DNA of 64,000 nt from Aeromicrobium erythreum (GTDB lineage Bacteria > Actinomycetota > Actinomycetes > Propionibacteriales > Nocardioidaceae), in NCBI RefSeq assembly GCF_001509405.1, contig NZ_CP011502.1:2294001-2358000 (forward strand), written 5' to 3'. Below the pieces are notes generated by a model. That model worked only from the letters and a program-made list of their open reading frames with translations. It was not told where the DNA came from and searched no databases. Of the stretch, positions 45,547-53,430 are shown one piece after another; position 1 is the first letter of the stretch, and each line of letters opens with the position of its first letter. A program made the position numbers and the translations under genes.

Positions 45547-45585
45547 GTGGGGAGTCTAGTGGCCCTTGACCCCACCCCACTCGGT

Positions 45586-45679
45586 GAACACGTGTTCGCG
45601 TGCCGGACGTCACGACCGGCGCGTCTTGCCGCGGCCTGCTTCATCGCGCCACACTTTGAGTGTACGCTCGTGCACTGAA
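45586..45679. promoter_or_regulatory. TetR operator candidates in the divergent promoter region
   Basis: Two palindromes lie between the divergent genes: perfect gaacacgtgttc (45586-45597), and a 24-base imperfect palindrome at 45656-45679 whose outer half-sites agree at 10 of 12 positions and which covers a -10-like TACGCT (45663-45668). The two differ in sequence, so they may serve different regulators. Confidence 0.6.
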
Positions 45680-45706
45680 CTACTCGCCGACCGAAGGAGA
45701 CACGCG

Positions 45707-46798
45707 ATGGGCCTCGTCCGCACCGCACTCTCGTCGCGGGCCGTCGCGTCCCTGACCTCGCCGCACTCGGTCGACCACTACCTCGACCAGCTGCACCCGA
45801 TGCTCACGGTCGACGCCGTCCGCGCACGGGTCGTCGAGGTACGACGCGAGACCGGCGCCGCCAGCACGGTCGTCCTGCGGCCCAACGGCGCGTGGAAGGG
45901 CTTCGTCCCCGGCCAGCACGTCCAGTTCGGCATCGAGGTCGACGGCACCCGCAAGGTGCGCGTGTTCTCGGTGTCCAGCTCCCGCGCCCTGCGCGACGGC
46001 ACCTTCAGCGTGTCGGTCAAGGCCCACCCCGACGGCTACGTCTCCCAGTTCCTGCACCGCGAGCTCCAGCCCCGCACGATCGTCTACCTCTCCCAGGCCG
46101 AGGGCGAGTTCGTGCTGCCGGACGAGGTGCCCGACGACCTCGTGCTGCTGAGCGGGGGCTCCGGCATCACGCCGGTCATGTCGATGGCGCGCACGCTGCG
46201 CGATCGCGGCCACCGCGGACGCGTCACGTTCCTGCACTACGCCCGCTCCCGCGACGACGAGATGTTCACGCCCGAGCTCGACCGGCTCGCCGAGGAGCTG
46301 CCGGGCGCCGTCGTGCACCGCGTCTACACGCGCGAGCCCGAGGCGGGCGCCGCGCTCGAGGGTCGGTTCACCGCCGACCACCTCGACCACCTCGACGTCG
46401 ACCCGACGTCGTCGCCCACCTGGTGCTGCGGCCCAGCCGGCCTGATCGCCGCGGTCCGCGACGTCTACGCCGAGCGTGGTGCGACCGAGCAGCTCCACAC
46501 CGAGTACTTCAAGGTGCCCTCCGTCGACCTCACGGCCGCCGACGCCACGGGCACCCTCAGCTTCGACGCCTCGGGCACGACCGCCGAGAACTCCGGCGCC
46601 ACCATCCTCGAGCAGGCCGAGGCCGCCGGCCTGGCGCCCGAGTACGGCTGCCGGATGGGCGTCTGCAACACCTGCGCCGTCAAGAAGCTCAGCGGCGCCG
46701 TCCGCCACGTCGTCACCGGCGAGGTCGGCGCCAACACCGACGAGACCATCAAGGTCTGCGTCCAGGTCCCTGTCGGCGACGTCAGCGTCGCACTCTAG
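45707..46798 (+). CDS. ferredoxin reductase with C-terminal 2Fe-2S domain
   Basis: Electron-transfer protein of 363 aa. FAD-binding domain with RVFSVSSS, NAD(P)H domain with LLSGGSGITPVMSMA and CCGPAGLI, and a plant-type 2Fe-2S ferredoxin domain with Cys315, Cys320, Cys323 and Cys351. It should pass electrons from NAD(P)H to the desaturase encoded 14 bases downstream, like the mycobacterial Rv3230c-DesA3 pair. ATG after aaggag; the longer upstream frame is rejected. Confidence 0.93.
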   Translation: MGLVRTALSSRAVASLTSPHSVDHYLDQLHPMLTVDAVRARVVEVRRETGAASTVVLRPNGAWKGFVPGQHVQFGIEVDGTRKVRVFSVSSSRALRDGTFSVSVKAHPDGYVSQFLHRELQPRTIVYLSQAEGEFVLPDEVPDDLVLLSGGSGITPVMSMARTLRDRGHRGRVTFLHYARSRDDEMFTPELDRLAEELPGAVVHRVYTREPEAGAALEGRFTADHLDHLDVDPTSSPTWCCGPAGLIAAVRDVYAERGATEQLHTEYFKVPSVDLTAADATGTLSFDASGTTAENSGATILEQAEAAGLAPEYGCRMGVCNTCAVKKLSGAVRHVVTGEVGANTDETIKVCVQVPVGDVSVAL

Positions 46799-46812
46799 GA
46801 AGAGGGAGTTCC

Positions 46813-48093
46813 ATGTCTCGCAAGCGCACCCCCATCGCGCCCTACAGCGCGTCGGACCACAACGAGGCGCCCGCACCGCTCGTGGGCACCGACCGCACCA
46901 AGCAGTCGACCATCGGGCTCGAGTACATGAGCTACGAGGAGCTCGAGCGCTTCGGCGAGGAGCTCGACGGCATCCGCCAGAAGACGCTCGACTCGCTCGG
47001 CCAGGCCGACGCCGACTACATCCGCCGCGTCATCCGGGTGCAGCAGGTGTGCGAGGTGCTGGGCCGCATCGGCATCCTCACGCCGTTCTTCTGGCCGACG
47101 TTCGTCGCCGGCATCGTGCTCCTCGGCCTCTCCAAGATCCTCGAGAACATGGAGATCGGCCACAACGTCATGCACGGCCAGTACGACTGGATGAACGACC
47201 CGCTGGTCGACGGCAAGCGCTACGAGTGGGACAACGTGGCCCCCGCGCAGGACTGGAAGCACGGCCACAACTTCATCCACCACACGTACACCAACATCCA
47301 CGGCAAGGACCGCGACATCGGCTACGGCCTGCTGCGGATCGACGACGACCAGCCCTGGTACCCGAACCACCGGTTCAACCTGCCGCTCGCGTTCGCGCTG
47401 ATGCTGTTCTTCGAGTGGGGCGTGATGTACCACGGCCTCGAGCTCGACGAGTACCTCGGCGGCAAGATGAGTAAGAAGGAGTTCCGCGACCGCAAGAGCC
47501 GCGCGGCCCGCAAGGCCCGTCGTCAGGTCGTGAAGGACTACGTCGCCTACCCCGCCATCGCACTCGCCCTCGTGCCCTTCGTCGGCTGGTGGGCCCCGCT
47601 GGCCGTCATGGGCGCGAACTTCGCCGCCAACCTGATCCGCAACATCTGGACCTTCCTCATCATCTTCTGCGGCCACTTCCCGGCCGAGGTGCAGACGTTC
47701 GCCGAGGAGGACGCCGAGAACGAGTCGCGCGGCCAGTGGTACCTGCGCCAGCTGCTCGGGTCGGCGAACATCAGCGGCAGCCGCACGTTCCACGTGCTCA
47801 GCGGCAACCTGAGCCACCAGATCGAGCACCACCTGTTCCCGGACATCCCGGCCCGTCGCTACCCCGAGGTCGCGCAGGAGATCCGCGCGATCTGCGAGCG
47901 CCACGGCCTGCAGTACAACAGCGGCCGACTGAGCAAGCAGCTCGCGAGCGTCGCCCGTCAGCTCGCGTCGTACGCCCGCAAGCCCGACGACCCGTACAAG
48001 CAGGGCAAGAGCCCGGAGTCCAAGGCGCTGCGTCGCGCCAAGCGCGAGGCTGCCGCCGCGGCCCAGGCTGAGCGCGAGAACGTCGCCGCCTGA
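46813..48093 (+). CDS. membrane fatty-acid (acyl-CoA) desaturase
   Basis: Integral-membrane di-iron desaturase of 426 aa. Three histidine boxes: HNVMH (117-121), HNFIHH (152-157) and HQIEHH (335-340). Four hydrophobic segments around residues 90-110, 193-215 and 262-305. C-terminal tail is Lys/Arg/Ala-rich. Its electron donor is the preceding gene. Expected to introduce a double bond into membrane acyl chains. An aagagggag site precedes the ATG. Confidence 0.94.
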   Translation: MSRKRTPIAPYSASDHNEAPAPLVGTDRTKQSTIGLEYMSYEELERFGEELDGIRQKTLDSLGQADADYIRRVIRVQQVCEVLGRIGILTPFFWPTFVAGIVLLGLSKILENMEIGHNVMHGQYDWMNDPLVDGKRYEWDNVAPAQDWKHGHNFIHHTYTNIHGKDRDIGYGLLRIDDDQPWYPNHRFNLPLAFALMLFFEWGVMYHGLELDEYLGGKMSKKEFRDRKSRAARKARRQVVKDYVAYPAIALALVPFVGWWAPLAVMGANFAANLIRNIWTFLIIFCGHFPAEVQTFAEEDAENESRGQWYLRQLLGSANISGSRTFHVLSGNLSHQIEHHLFPDIPARRYPEVAQEIRAICERHGLQYNSGRLSKQLASVARQLASYARKPDDPYKQGKSPESKALRRAKREAAAAAQAERENVAA

Positions 48094-48117
48094 CGCGACC
48101 CTGCCCCAGCACGACCC

Positions 48118-48152
48118 CGCCGACGCCCCGGTCCAGCCCCGGGGCGTCGGCG
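48118..48152 (+). terminator. terminator of the desaturase operon
   Basis: Perfect 14-base GC stem (48118-48131 with 48139-48152) around a seven-base loop, 25 bases after the desaturase stop. No T-tract. Confidence 0.8.
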
Positions 48153-48220
48153 TGCACGCACCAGGTGGTGCGCCACAATGGTGGCTGCCGACCGACCGCA
48201 CGACCCCCGAGGAGACGGCC

Positions 48221-48454
48221 ATGGCGCTGAGCCGCCGAGAGATCGCCAAGGACGCCGTCCAGCAGGGCGTGGAGGCTGCGATCACGACCGGCGGTCGGAT
48301 CAGCGCGATCCTCTTCGACACCGCCCGCCGGGTCACGACGGAGCTGGGTGCGTTCGGCGCGGAGCTGTTCGAGATCACCGAGGCCAGCAAGCGCGCCGGC
48401 GAGGACCCCGACCCCACCGATCGCGTCACACCGACCCATCCGCAGGACCGGTGA
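48221..48454 (+). CDS. small hypothetical protein
   Basis: Protein of 77 aa: helical N-terminal part (MALSRREIAKDAVQQGVEAA), a Gly-rich bend, then TARRVTTELGAFGAELFEI and a Pro/Asp-rich tail. No family recognised. A gaggag site precedes the ATG. It lies 15 bases upstream of the oxidoreductase and may be first in that operon. Confidence 0.6.
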   Translation: MALSRREIAKDAVQQGVEAAITTGGRISAILFDTARRVTTELGAFGAELFEITEASKRAGEDPDPTDRVTPTHPQDR

Positions 48455-48469
48455 GGGCGAATCCCTCAC

Positions 48470-49762
48470 ATGACCACCTCTTCGACGTCCGCGACCGGCA
48501 ACCGGCCCCGGGTCGCCGTCATCGGGTCCGGCGTCTCCGGCCTCACCGCCGCCTACGTGCTGCGCACGACCCACGACGTCACGCTCTTCGAGGCCGACGA
48601 CCGCATCGGCGGCCACGCCCACACCCACGACGTCGAGGCTGACGGGACGACGCACCACGTCGACAGCGGCTTCATCGTGCACAACGACCGGACCTACCCG
48701 TTGCTGCGTCGGCTGTTCGCCGAGCTCGACGTCGCCGTGCACCCGACCGAGATGTCGATGAGCATCCACTGCGACGGCTGCGGCCTCGAGTACGCGGGCG
48801 GTCGCAAGCTGCCCGGCCTGTTCGCGCAGCGTCGCCGCATCGTCGACCCGACCTACCTGCGCCTGCTCACGTCGGTGAAGCGCTTCCAGCGCGCCGCCCT
48901 GGCGCTGCTGGACAGCGAGCCCGACGACGCCGAGCCGCAGACGTACGGCGACTTCCTGCGCCTGCACGGCTTCTCCGACCACTTCGTCGCGCACTACGCG
49001 ATCCCGGTAGTGGCCTGCGTCTGGTCGTCCGGCCAGGACACCGCGCTGCAGTACCCCGCGCGCTACCTGTTCGCCTTCCTGCGCCACCACGGCTTCCTGT
49101 CCGTCACGGGCTCGCCGCAGTGGTTCACGGTGCAGGGCGGCTCGAACGCCTACACCCGCAAGGTGGTCGACGCGATCGGCGACGTCCGCGCCTCGACGGC
49201 GGTCCGCGCCGTCTCCCGCAAGCCCGACGGCGTCGTCGTGCTCGACGCGTCCGGCCAGGAGCACGTCGTCGACTCGGTCGTGATCGCCACGCACGCCGAC
49301 GACGCCCTCGCCCTGCTCACCGACGCCACCGACGCCGAGCGTCGCGTGCTGGGCGCGTTCGAGTACTCGCGCAACGAGACGGTCCTGCACCAGGACGCCA
49401 GCGTGCTGCCCGACGCCGAGGGCGCCCGGGCGTCATGGAACTACCGCATGGACTCCTGCGAGGGCCGCGGCGAGGCCACCGACGTGACCTACTGGATGAA
49501 CCTCCTGCAGGGCATCGAGAGCAGTCGTCCGTACCTCGTGAGCCTGAACTCCACCGACCGTGTCGACCCGACGACGGTGATCGCCACGATGCAGTACACG
49601 CACCCGGTCTACACACCGGCGTCCGTCGCGGCCCAGCGCGAGCTGCCCGGGCTGTCCGACGGCCGCACCGCGTTCGCCGGTGCGTACCACGGCTGGGGGT
49701 TCCACGAGGACGGCTGCCGCTCCGGCGTCGAGGCCGCCCGTTCCCTCGGAGCGACCTGGTGA
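48470..49762 (+). CDS. FAD-dependent oxidoreductase (amine-oxidase type) of a fatty-acid modification operon
   Basis: Flavoprotein of 430 aa with the dinucleotide-binding motif VIGSGVSGLTAAYVL near residue 16 and RIGGHAHTH. Proteins of this type regularly precede DUF1365 and cyclopropane-fatty-acid synthase genes and are thought to act on the modified lipid, for example in furan or branched/methylene fatty-acid formation. Its GTG-coupled neighbour confirms the operon. Conserved C-terminal FAGAYHGWGFHEDG. Confidence 0.9.
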   Translation: MTTSSTSATGNRPRVAVIGSGVSGLTAAYVLRTTHDVTLFEADDRIGGHAHTHDVEADGTTHHVDSGFIVHNDRTYPLLRRLFAELDVAVHPTEMSMSIHCDGCGLEYAGGRKLPGLFAQRRRIVDPTYLRLLTSVKRFQRAALALLDSEPDDAEPQTYGDFLRLHGFSDHFVAHYAIPVVACVWSSGQDTALQYPARYLFAFLRHHGFLSVTGSPQWFTVQGGSNAYTRKVVDAIGDVRASTAVRAVSRKPDGVVVLDASGQEHVVDSVVIATHADDALALLTDATDAERRVLGAFEYSRNETVLHQDASVLPDAEGARASWNYRMDSCEGRGEATDVTYWMNLLQGIESSRPYLVSLNSTDRVDPTTVIATMQYTHPVYTPASVAAQRELPGLSDGRTAFAGAYHGWGFHEDGCRSGVEAARSLGATW

Positions 49763-50577
49763 CCACCGCCGACGTCGAGCGCGACGTCGCGGACGAGGAG
49801 GAGCAGGGACGTCTGCCCGTGCTGCCCGCGCTCGTGGTCGGCGACGTCGCCCACACCCGACGCGTGCCGCTGAAGCACCGCTTCCGCTACCGCGTCTACC
49901 AGTGGCTCGTCGACGTCGACGACCTCCCGCGGATGCCGCGCTGGCTGCGCCCGTTCTCGACCTTCCGCGCCGCCGACCACATCGGCGACCCCGACCGCTC
50001 GCTCCGCGAGAACATCGAGGCGTTCTGCCGGGCGCAGGGCCTCGACGTCGGCGGTCGCCGGATCGTCATGCTCGCGAACGCCCGCACCCTGGGCCACGTG
50101 TTCGACCCGCTCTCGGTGTTCTGGATCCTCGACGGCGAGCGCACCGAGGCGATCGTCGCGGAGGTGCACAACACCTACGGCGAGCGGCACGCGTACCTGC
50201 TGCAGCCCGACGAGAAGGGCCGCACCTCCACGGAGAAGGCGTTCTACGTCTCGCCGTTCTTCACGGTGGCCGGACGCTACGACCTGCAGTTCCGGCTCCA
50301 GCCCGACGCCGTCGCGAGCACGGTGGTGCTGCGCCAGTCGCCCTCCGACGAGGGCTCCCCCGCCTCCCGTCCCGACGAGGCCGTCTTCACCGCGACGTTC
50401 CGCGGCCGGCCGCTGCCCGCCACGCGACGTCGGCTGGTGCGGCTCCTCGTGACGATGCCCCTCATGACCCATCGGACCAGCCTGCTGATCCGAATCCACG
50501 GTGTGTGGCTCTGGCTGCGCCGACTCCCGGTCGTCCCGCGACCGCATCACGAACCCCAGGAAGGCACGACCCGATGA
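49759..50577 (+). CDS. DUF1365 family protein
   Basis: Protein of 272 aa with DUF1365 hallmarks: VAHTRRVPLKHRFRYRVYQW, LGHVFDPLSVFW, VHNTYGERHAYLL and KAFYVSPFF. Function unknown, but nearly always next to a CFA-type synthase. The GTG start overlaps the preceding stop by four bases, and its own stop overlaps the next ATG. Confidence 0.9.
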   Translation: MTTADVERDVADEEEQGRLPVLPALVVGDVAHTRRVPLKHRFRYRVYQWLVDVDDLPRMPRWLRPFSTFRAADHIGDPDRSLRENIEAFCRAQGLDVGGRRIVMLANARTLGHVFDPLSVFWILDGERTEAIVAEVHNTYGERHAYLLQPDEKGRTSTEKAFYVSPFFTVAGRYDLQFRLQPDAVASTVVLRQSPSDEGSPASRPDEAVFTATFRGRPLPATRRRLVRLLVTMPLMTHRTSLLIRIHGVWLWLRRLPVVPRPHHEPQEGTTR

Positions 50578-51806
50578 CCGACGTACTCGCCACCCGCTGG
50601 CCCGGCATCGCGCAGACCCCGCGCACCCCGTTCAAGGCACGCGTCGCCAAGGCGATCCTCCGCCCCGCCGTGTCCAGCACGCCCGTGCGTCTGACGTTCC
50701 CCGACGGCACCGTGTGGGGGGCAGGCGAGCCCGGTGCCCCCGAGATGGAGGTGCGCCGCCCGGCAGCCTTCTTCAGCCGGCTCGGCCACGACACCAAGAT
50801 CGGCTTCGGCGAGGCCTACATGGCCGGCGACTGGACCACCGGTCCCGGCACCGACCTCGCCGACCTGCTCACGCCGTTCGCGGAGCGGCTGACGACGATC
50901 GTGCCCCCGTCGCTGCAGAGGCTGCGCGGCCTCGTCGACCGGCAGCTGCCGCAGCACGAGCGGAACACCAAGGAGGGCTCGCGCTCGAACATCGAGCGGC
51001 ACTACGACCTCTCCAACGATCTCTTCGAGCGCTTCCTCGACCCGACGATGACGTACTCGTCTGCCTGGTTCGCGTCTTCCGAGGAGTCGCTCGAGCAGGC
51101 GCAGTACCGCAAGCTCGACGGGATCCTCGACCAGGCGGGCGTCACCGAGGGCACCCGCGTGCTCGAGATCGGCAGCGGCTGGGGGTCGCTCGCGATCCGT
51201 GCCGCGCAGCGTGGCGCGCAGGTCGTCACGATCACCATCTCCTCGGAGCAGGCCGCCCTCGCCCAGGAGCGGTTCGAGGCCGCCGGCGTCGCCGACCGCA
51301 TCGAGCTGCGCCTGCAGGACTACCGCGACGTCACCGGCGAGTTCGACGCCGTCGTGAGCTGCGAGATGATCGAGGCCGTCGGCGAGGAGTACTGGCCGAC
51401 GTACTTCGCCAAGATCGACGAGGTGCTCGCTCCCGGCGGCCGCGTGTCGATCCAGGCGATCACGATGGCGCACCACCGCTACCTCGCGACGCGCAACTCC
51501 TACGGCTGGATCCAGAAGTACATCTTCCCGGGCGGCCTGATCCCGTCGCTCGAGGCGATCGACGAGAACCTCGCCGCGCACACGCACGGGCTCGCGGTGA
51601 CCGACCGACGCAGCCTCGGGCAGGACTACGCCCAGACGCTGCGCCTGTGGCGCGAGCGCTTCGAGGCGAACTGGGAGGAGATCGCCACCTTCGGCTTCGA
51701 CGAGACCTTCCGTCGGCTCTGGGAGTTCTACCTCGCCTACTGCGAGGCCGGCTTCGGTGTGGGCTACATCGACGTGTTCCAGCTGCGCATGGAGCGCCCT
51801 GCCTGA
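50574..51806 (+). CDS. cyclopropane-fatty-acid synthase-like SAM methyltransferase
   Basis: SAM-dependent lipid methyltransferase of 410 aa. Nucleotide-binding motif VLEIGSGWGSLAIRA, upstream HYDLSNDLFERFLD and MTYSSAWF, catalytic-region SCEMIEAVGEEYW, and a C-terminal YCEAGFGVGYIDVFQL. The product could be cyclopropane, methylene or tuberculostearic-type fatty acids. Last gene of a three-gene coupled operon. Confidence 0.92.
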   Translation: MTDVLATRWPGIAQTPRTPFKARVAKAILRPAVSSTPVRLTFPDGTVWGAGEPGAPEMEVRRPAAFFSRLGHDTKIGFGEAYMAGDWTTGPGTDLADLLTPFAERLTTIVPPSLQRLRGLVDRQLPQHERNTKEGSRSNIERHYDLSNDLFERFLDPTMTYSSAWFASSEESLEQAQYRKLDGILDQAGVTEGTRVLEIGSGWGSLAIRAAQRGAQVVTITISSEQAALAQERFEAAGVADRIELRLQDYRDVTGEFDAVVSCEMIEAVGEEYWPTYFAKIDEVLAPGGRVSIQAITMAHHRYLATRNSYGWIQKYIFPGGLIPSLEAIDENLAAHTHGLAVTDRRSLGQDYAQTLRLWRERFEANWEEIATFGFDETFRRLWEFYLAYCEAGFGVGYIDVFQLRMERPA

Positions 51807-51885
51807 CGGTGGACCCGAGCGGTGGCCCCTGGTGCCCGTGTGACGGATGCGACCCATCCGTAGACGGCGTGGCGTCGAACTCCCA

Positions 51886-51905
51886 GTGACGGAAGCGTCC
51901 GTCAC
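51886..51905. promoter_or_regulatory. palindromic operator candidate upstream of whiB
   Basis: GTGACGGAAGCGTCCGTCAC, an 8-4-8 perfect inverted repeat about 20 bases before the whiB start. A second weaker inverted repeat (acggatgcgacccatccgt) lies about 45 bases further upstream. Confidence 0.55.
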
Positions 51906-51922
51906 GTCGAACAGGAGGGGCC

Positions 51923-52201
51923 ATGGCGAGCACCAGCCGACTCCCGGACCCGATCCAGGAGTCCTACGAGTGGCAGCACCGCGGAGCGTGCCGCGGTGTG
52001 GATCCGGAGACGTTCTTCTCCCCCGAGACAGAGCGTGGTCCGCGTCGACGCAGCCGCGAGGCGGTGGCGAAGGCGCTCTGCGCCCGCTGCCCCGTGGTGG
52101 CCGAGTGCCTCGACCACGCCCTCACGGTGCGTGAGCCGTTCGGTGTGTGGGGCGGGCTCAACCAGACCGAGCGCGAGCACCTGCTCCGCGACGCGGGGTG
52201 A
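51923..52201 (+). CDS. WhiB-family Fe-S transcriptional regulator
   Basis: WhiB-like protein of 92 aa with four cluster cysteines (Cys23, Cys53, Cys56, Cys62) in the C-x29-C-x2-C-x5-C pattern and the GVWGG turn (74-78). A [4Fe-4S] redox-responsive regulator restricted to actinobacteria. Strong ribosome site aggagggg. The C-terminus after GVWGG is short, so it resembles WhiB1/WhiB2-like members but the subclass is uncertain. Confidence 0.93.
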   Translation: MASTSRLPDPIQESYEWQHRGACRGVDPETFFSPETERGPRRRSREAVAKALCARCPVVAECLDHALTVREPFGVWGGLNQTEREHLLRDAG

Positions 52202-52234
52202 GCTGGGCCGGTTGAGCTGGGCGGGACGGCCCGC

Positions 52235-53425
52235 TCAGAGCTCGTCGCGACGCGGCCACGGGTTGACCCGACAGCCGTGCAACCCCTTCGACTGCTGCTG
52301 CATGATCGGCGCCGCCTGACCCCGACCCGGGCAGCTCAGGTGCCCGCGCCCCAGGAAGTGCCCGACCTCGTGGTTGACGACCATGTGGCGGTAGTCGCGC
52401 ACCGACCCCCTGGCCGAGCGCCACACACGCGTGGTGTGCACCCAGCGGTCCTCGTTGATGATCACGTTGCGGCCGACGCGGCAGCTGTAGAGCACGCTGC
52501 ACTCGGTCGAGTACGACGTGAGGCGCGAGGCCCGCGCGAGCACGAGCGTGAAGTCTCCGCCTGAGCGCACCTCGCGGAACCGGACGCCGGCTCCAGGCCA
52601 GCCGCGGGCGTCGGCGAGGGTCTGTGCAGCCTGCCGACGGAAGGTGGCCAGGCTCGACCGCGACCCGTCGGAGCGGACGGAGTAGGTGAGAGTGCGGCGC
52701 GCGTCGCGGCGGTGCCGCACGGGTGCGGTGACCGCGGTGGCCGAGGCGGTGCGGTGGTACGCCTTCGAGACCGTCACGCGGACGCGGAGCCGGTGGCCCA
52801 CGTCGGCCGGCGCGATGGCGTACCGGCGCTGCGTGGCGCCACGGATGACCGTGCGGTCGCGGTACCACTGGTAGCGCTTCGTCAGGCCGCTGCTGCTCCA
52901 GCGTCCGGCCGAGGCCTGGAGCACCTGGCCGTAGCGTCGGGTGCCGGCGATCCGCGGCGCGGTCCGCACCGTGAGCGGCGCGGTGGCGACCGCGGTCGTC
53001 GGACCGGTGGTCGTGGTGGCCGGCTCGAGACCGTCGGCGCTGGCGACCACGCGGACCGCGACGCGGCGGCCCACGTCGGCCCCCACGAGCCGGTACGTGG
53101 CAGCCGTCGCACCGCGGATCGGGGCACCGTCGCGCAGCCACTGACGGGTGACCCGTGCCGTCCCGGGCTCGTAGCGTCCGGTCGTCGAGGTCAGCGTGGA
53201 CCCGTAGCGCGCGGTGCCGGTGACCACGGGCGGCTCGACGACCTGCACCGCGGTGGCCGGCGTCGGCTGGGTCGGGGTGGGCCCGGTGGGGTTCGGGGCC
53301 GTGGGGGTCGGCTCGTCGGCCGACGCAGGGCCGGCCGCGACGAGCAGCCCGACGGCCAGCACCGTGCTCGTCACAAGGGACGAGGCGCGTCGACCGCGGC
53401 GGAGGATCGGTCCAGTCGACGTCAT
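52235..53425 (-). CDS. secreted DUF3152 metalloprotease-like protein
   Basis: Exported protein of 396 aa. A signal peptide (about 1-37) is followed by a Pro/Thr-rich linker, two Ig-like repeats each with a TARYG or TRRYG start and an RxxYQW or RQW core, and a C-terminal DUF3152 domain. Zinc-metalloprotease motif HEVGHFLGRGH spans residues 352-362, followed by a conserved MQQQSKGL and NPWP ending. Probably acts at the cell surface. The ATG at 53425 has ggagtgag upstream. Confidence 0.85.
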   Translation of the reverse strand: MTSTGPILRRGRRASSLVTSTVLAVGLLVAAGPASADEPTPTAPNPTGPTPTQPTPATAVQVVEPPVVTGTARYGSTLTSTTGRYEPGTARVTRQWLRDGAPIRGATAATYRLVGADVGRRVAVRVVASADGLEPATTTTGPTTAVATAPLTVRTAPRIAGTRRYGQVLQASAGRWSSSGLTKRYQWYRDRTVIRGATQRRYAIAPADVGHRLRVRVTVSKAYHRTASATAVTAPVRHRRDARRTLTYSVRSDGSRSSLATFRRQAAQTLADARGWPGAGVRFREVRSGGDFTLVLARASRLTSYSTECSVLYSCRVGRNVIINEDRWVHTTRVWRSARGSVRDYRHMVVNHEVGHFLGRGHLSCPGRGQAAPIMQQQSKGLHGCRVNPWPRRDEL

Positions 53426-53430
53426 CGCGC

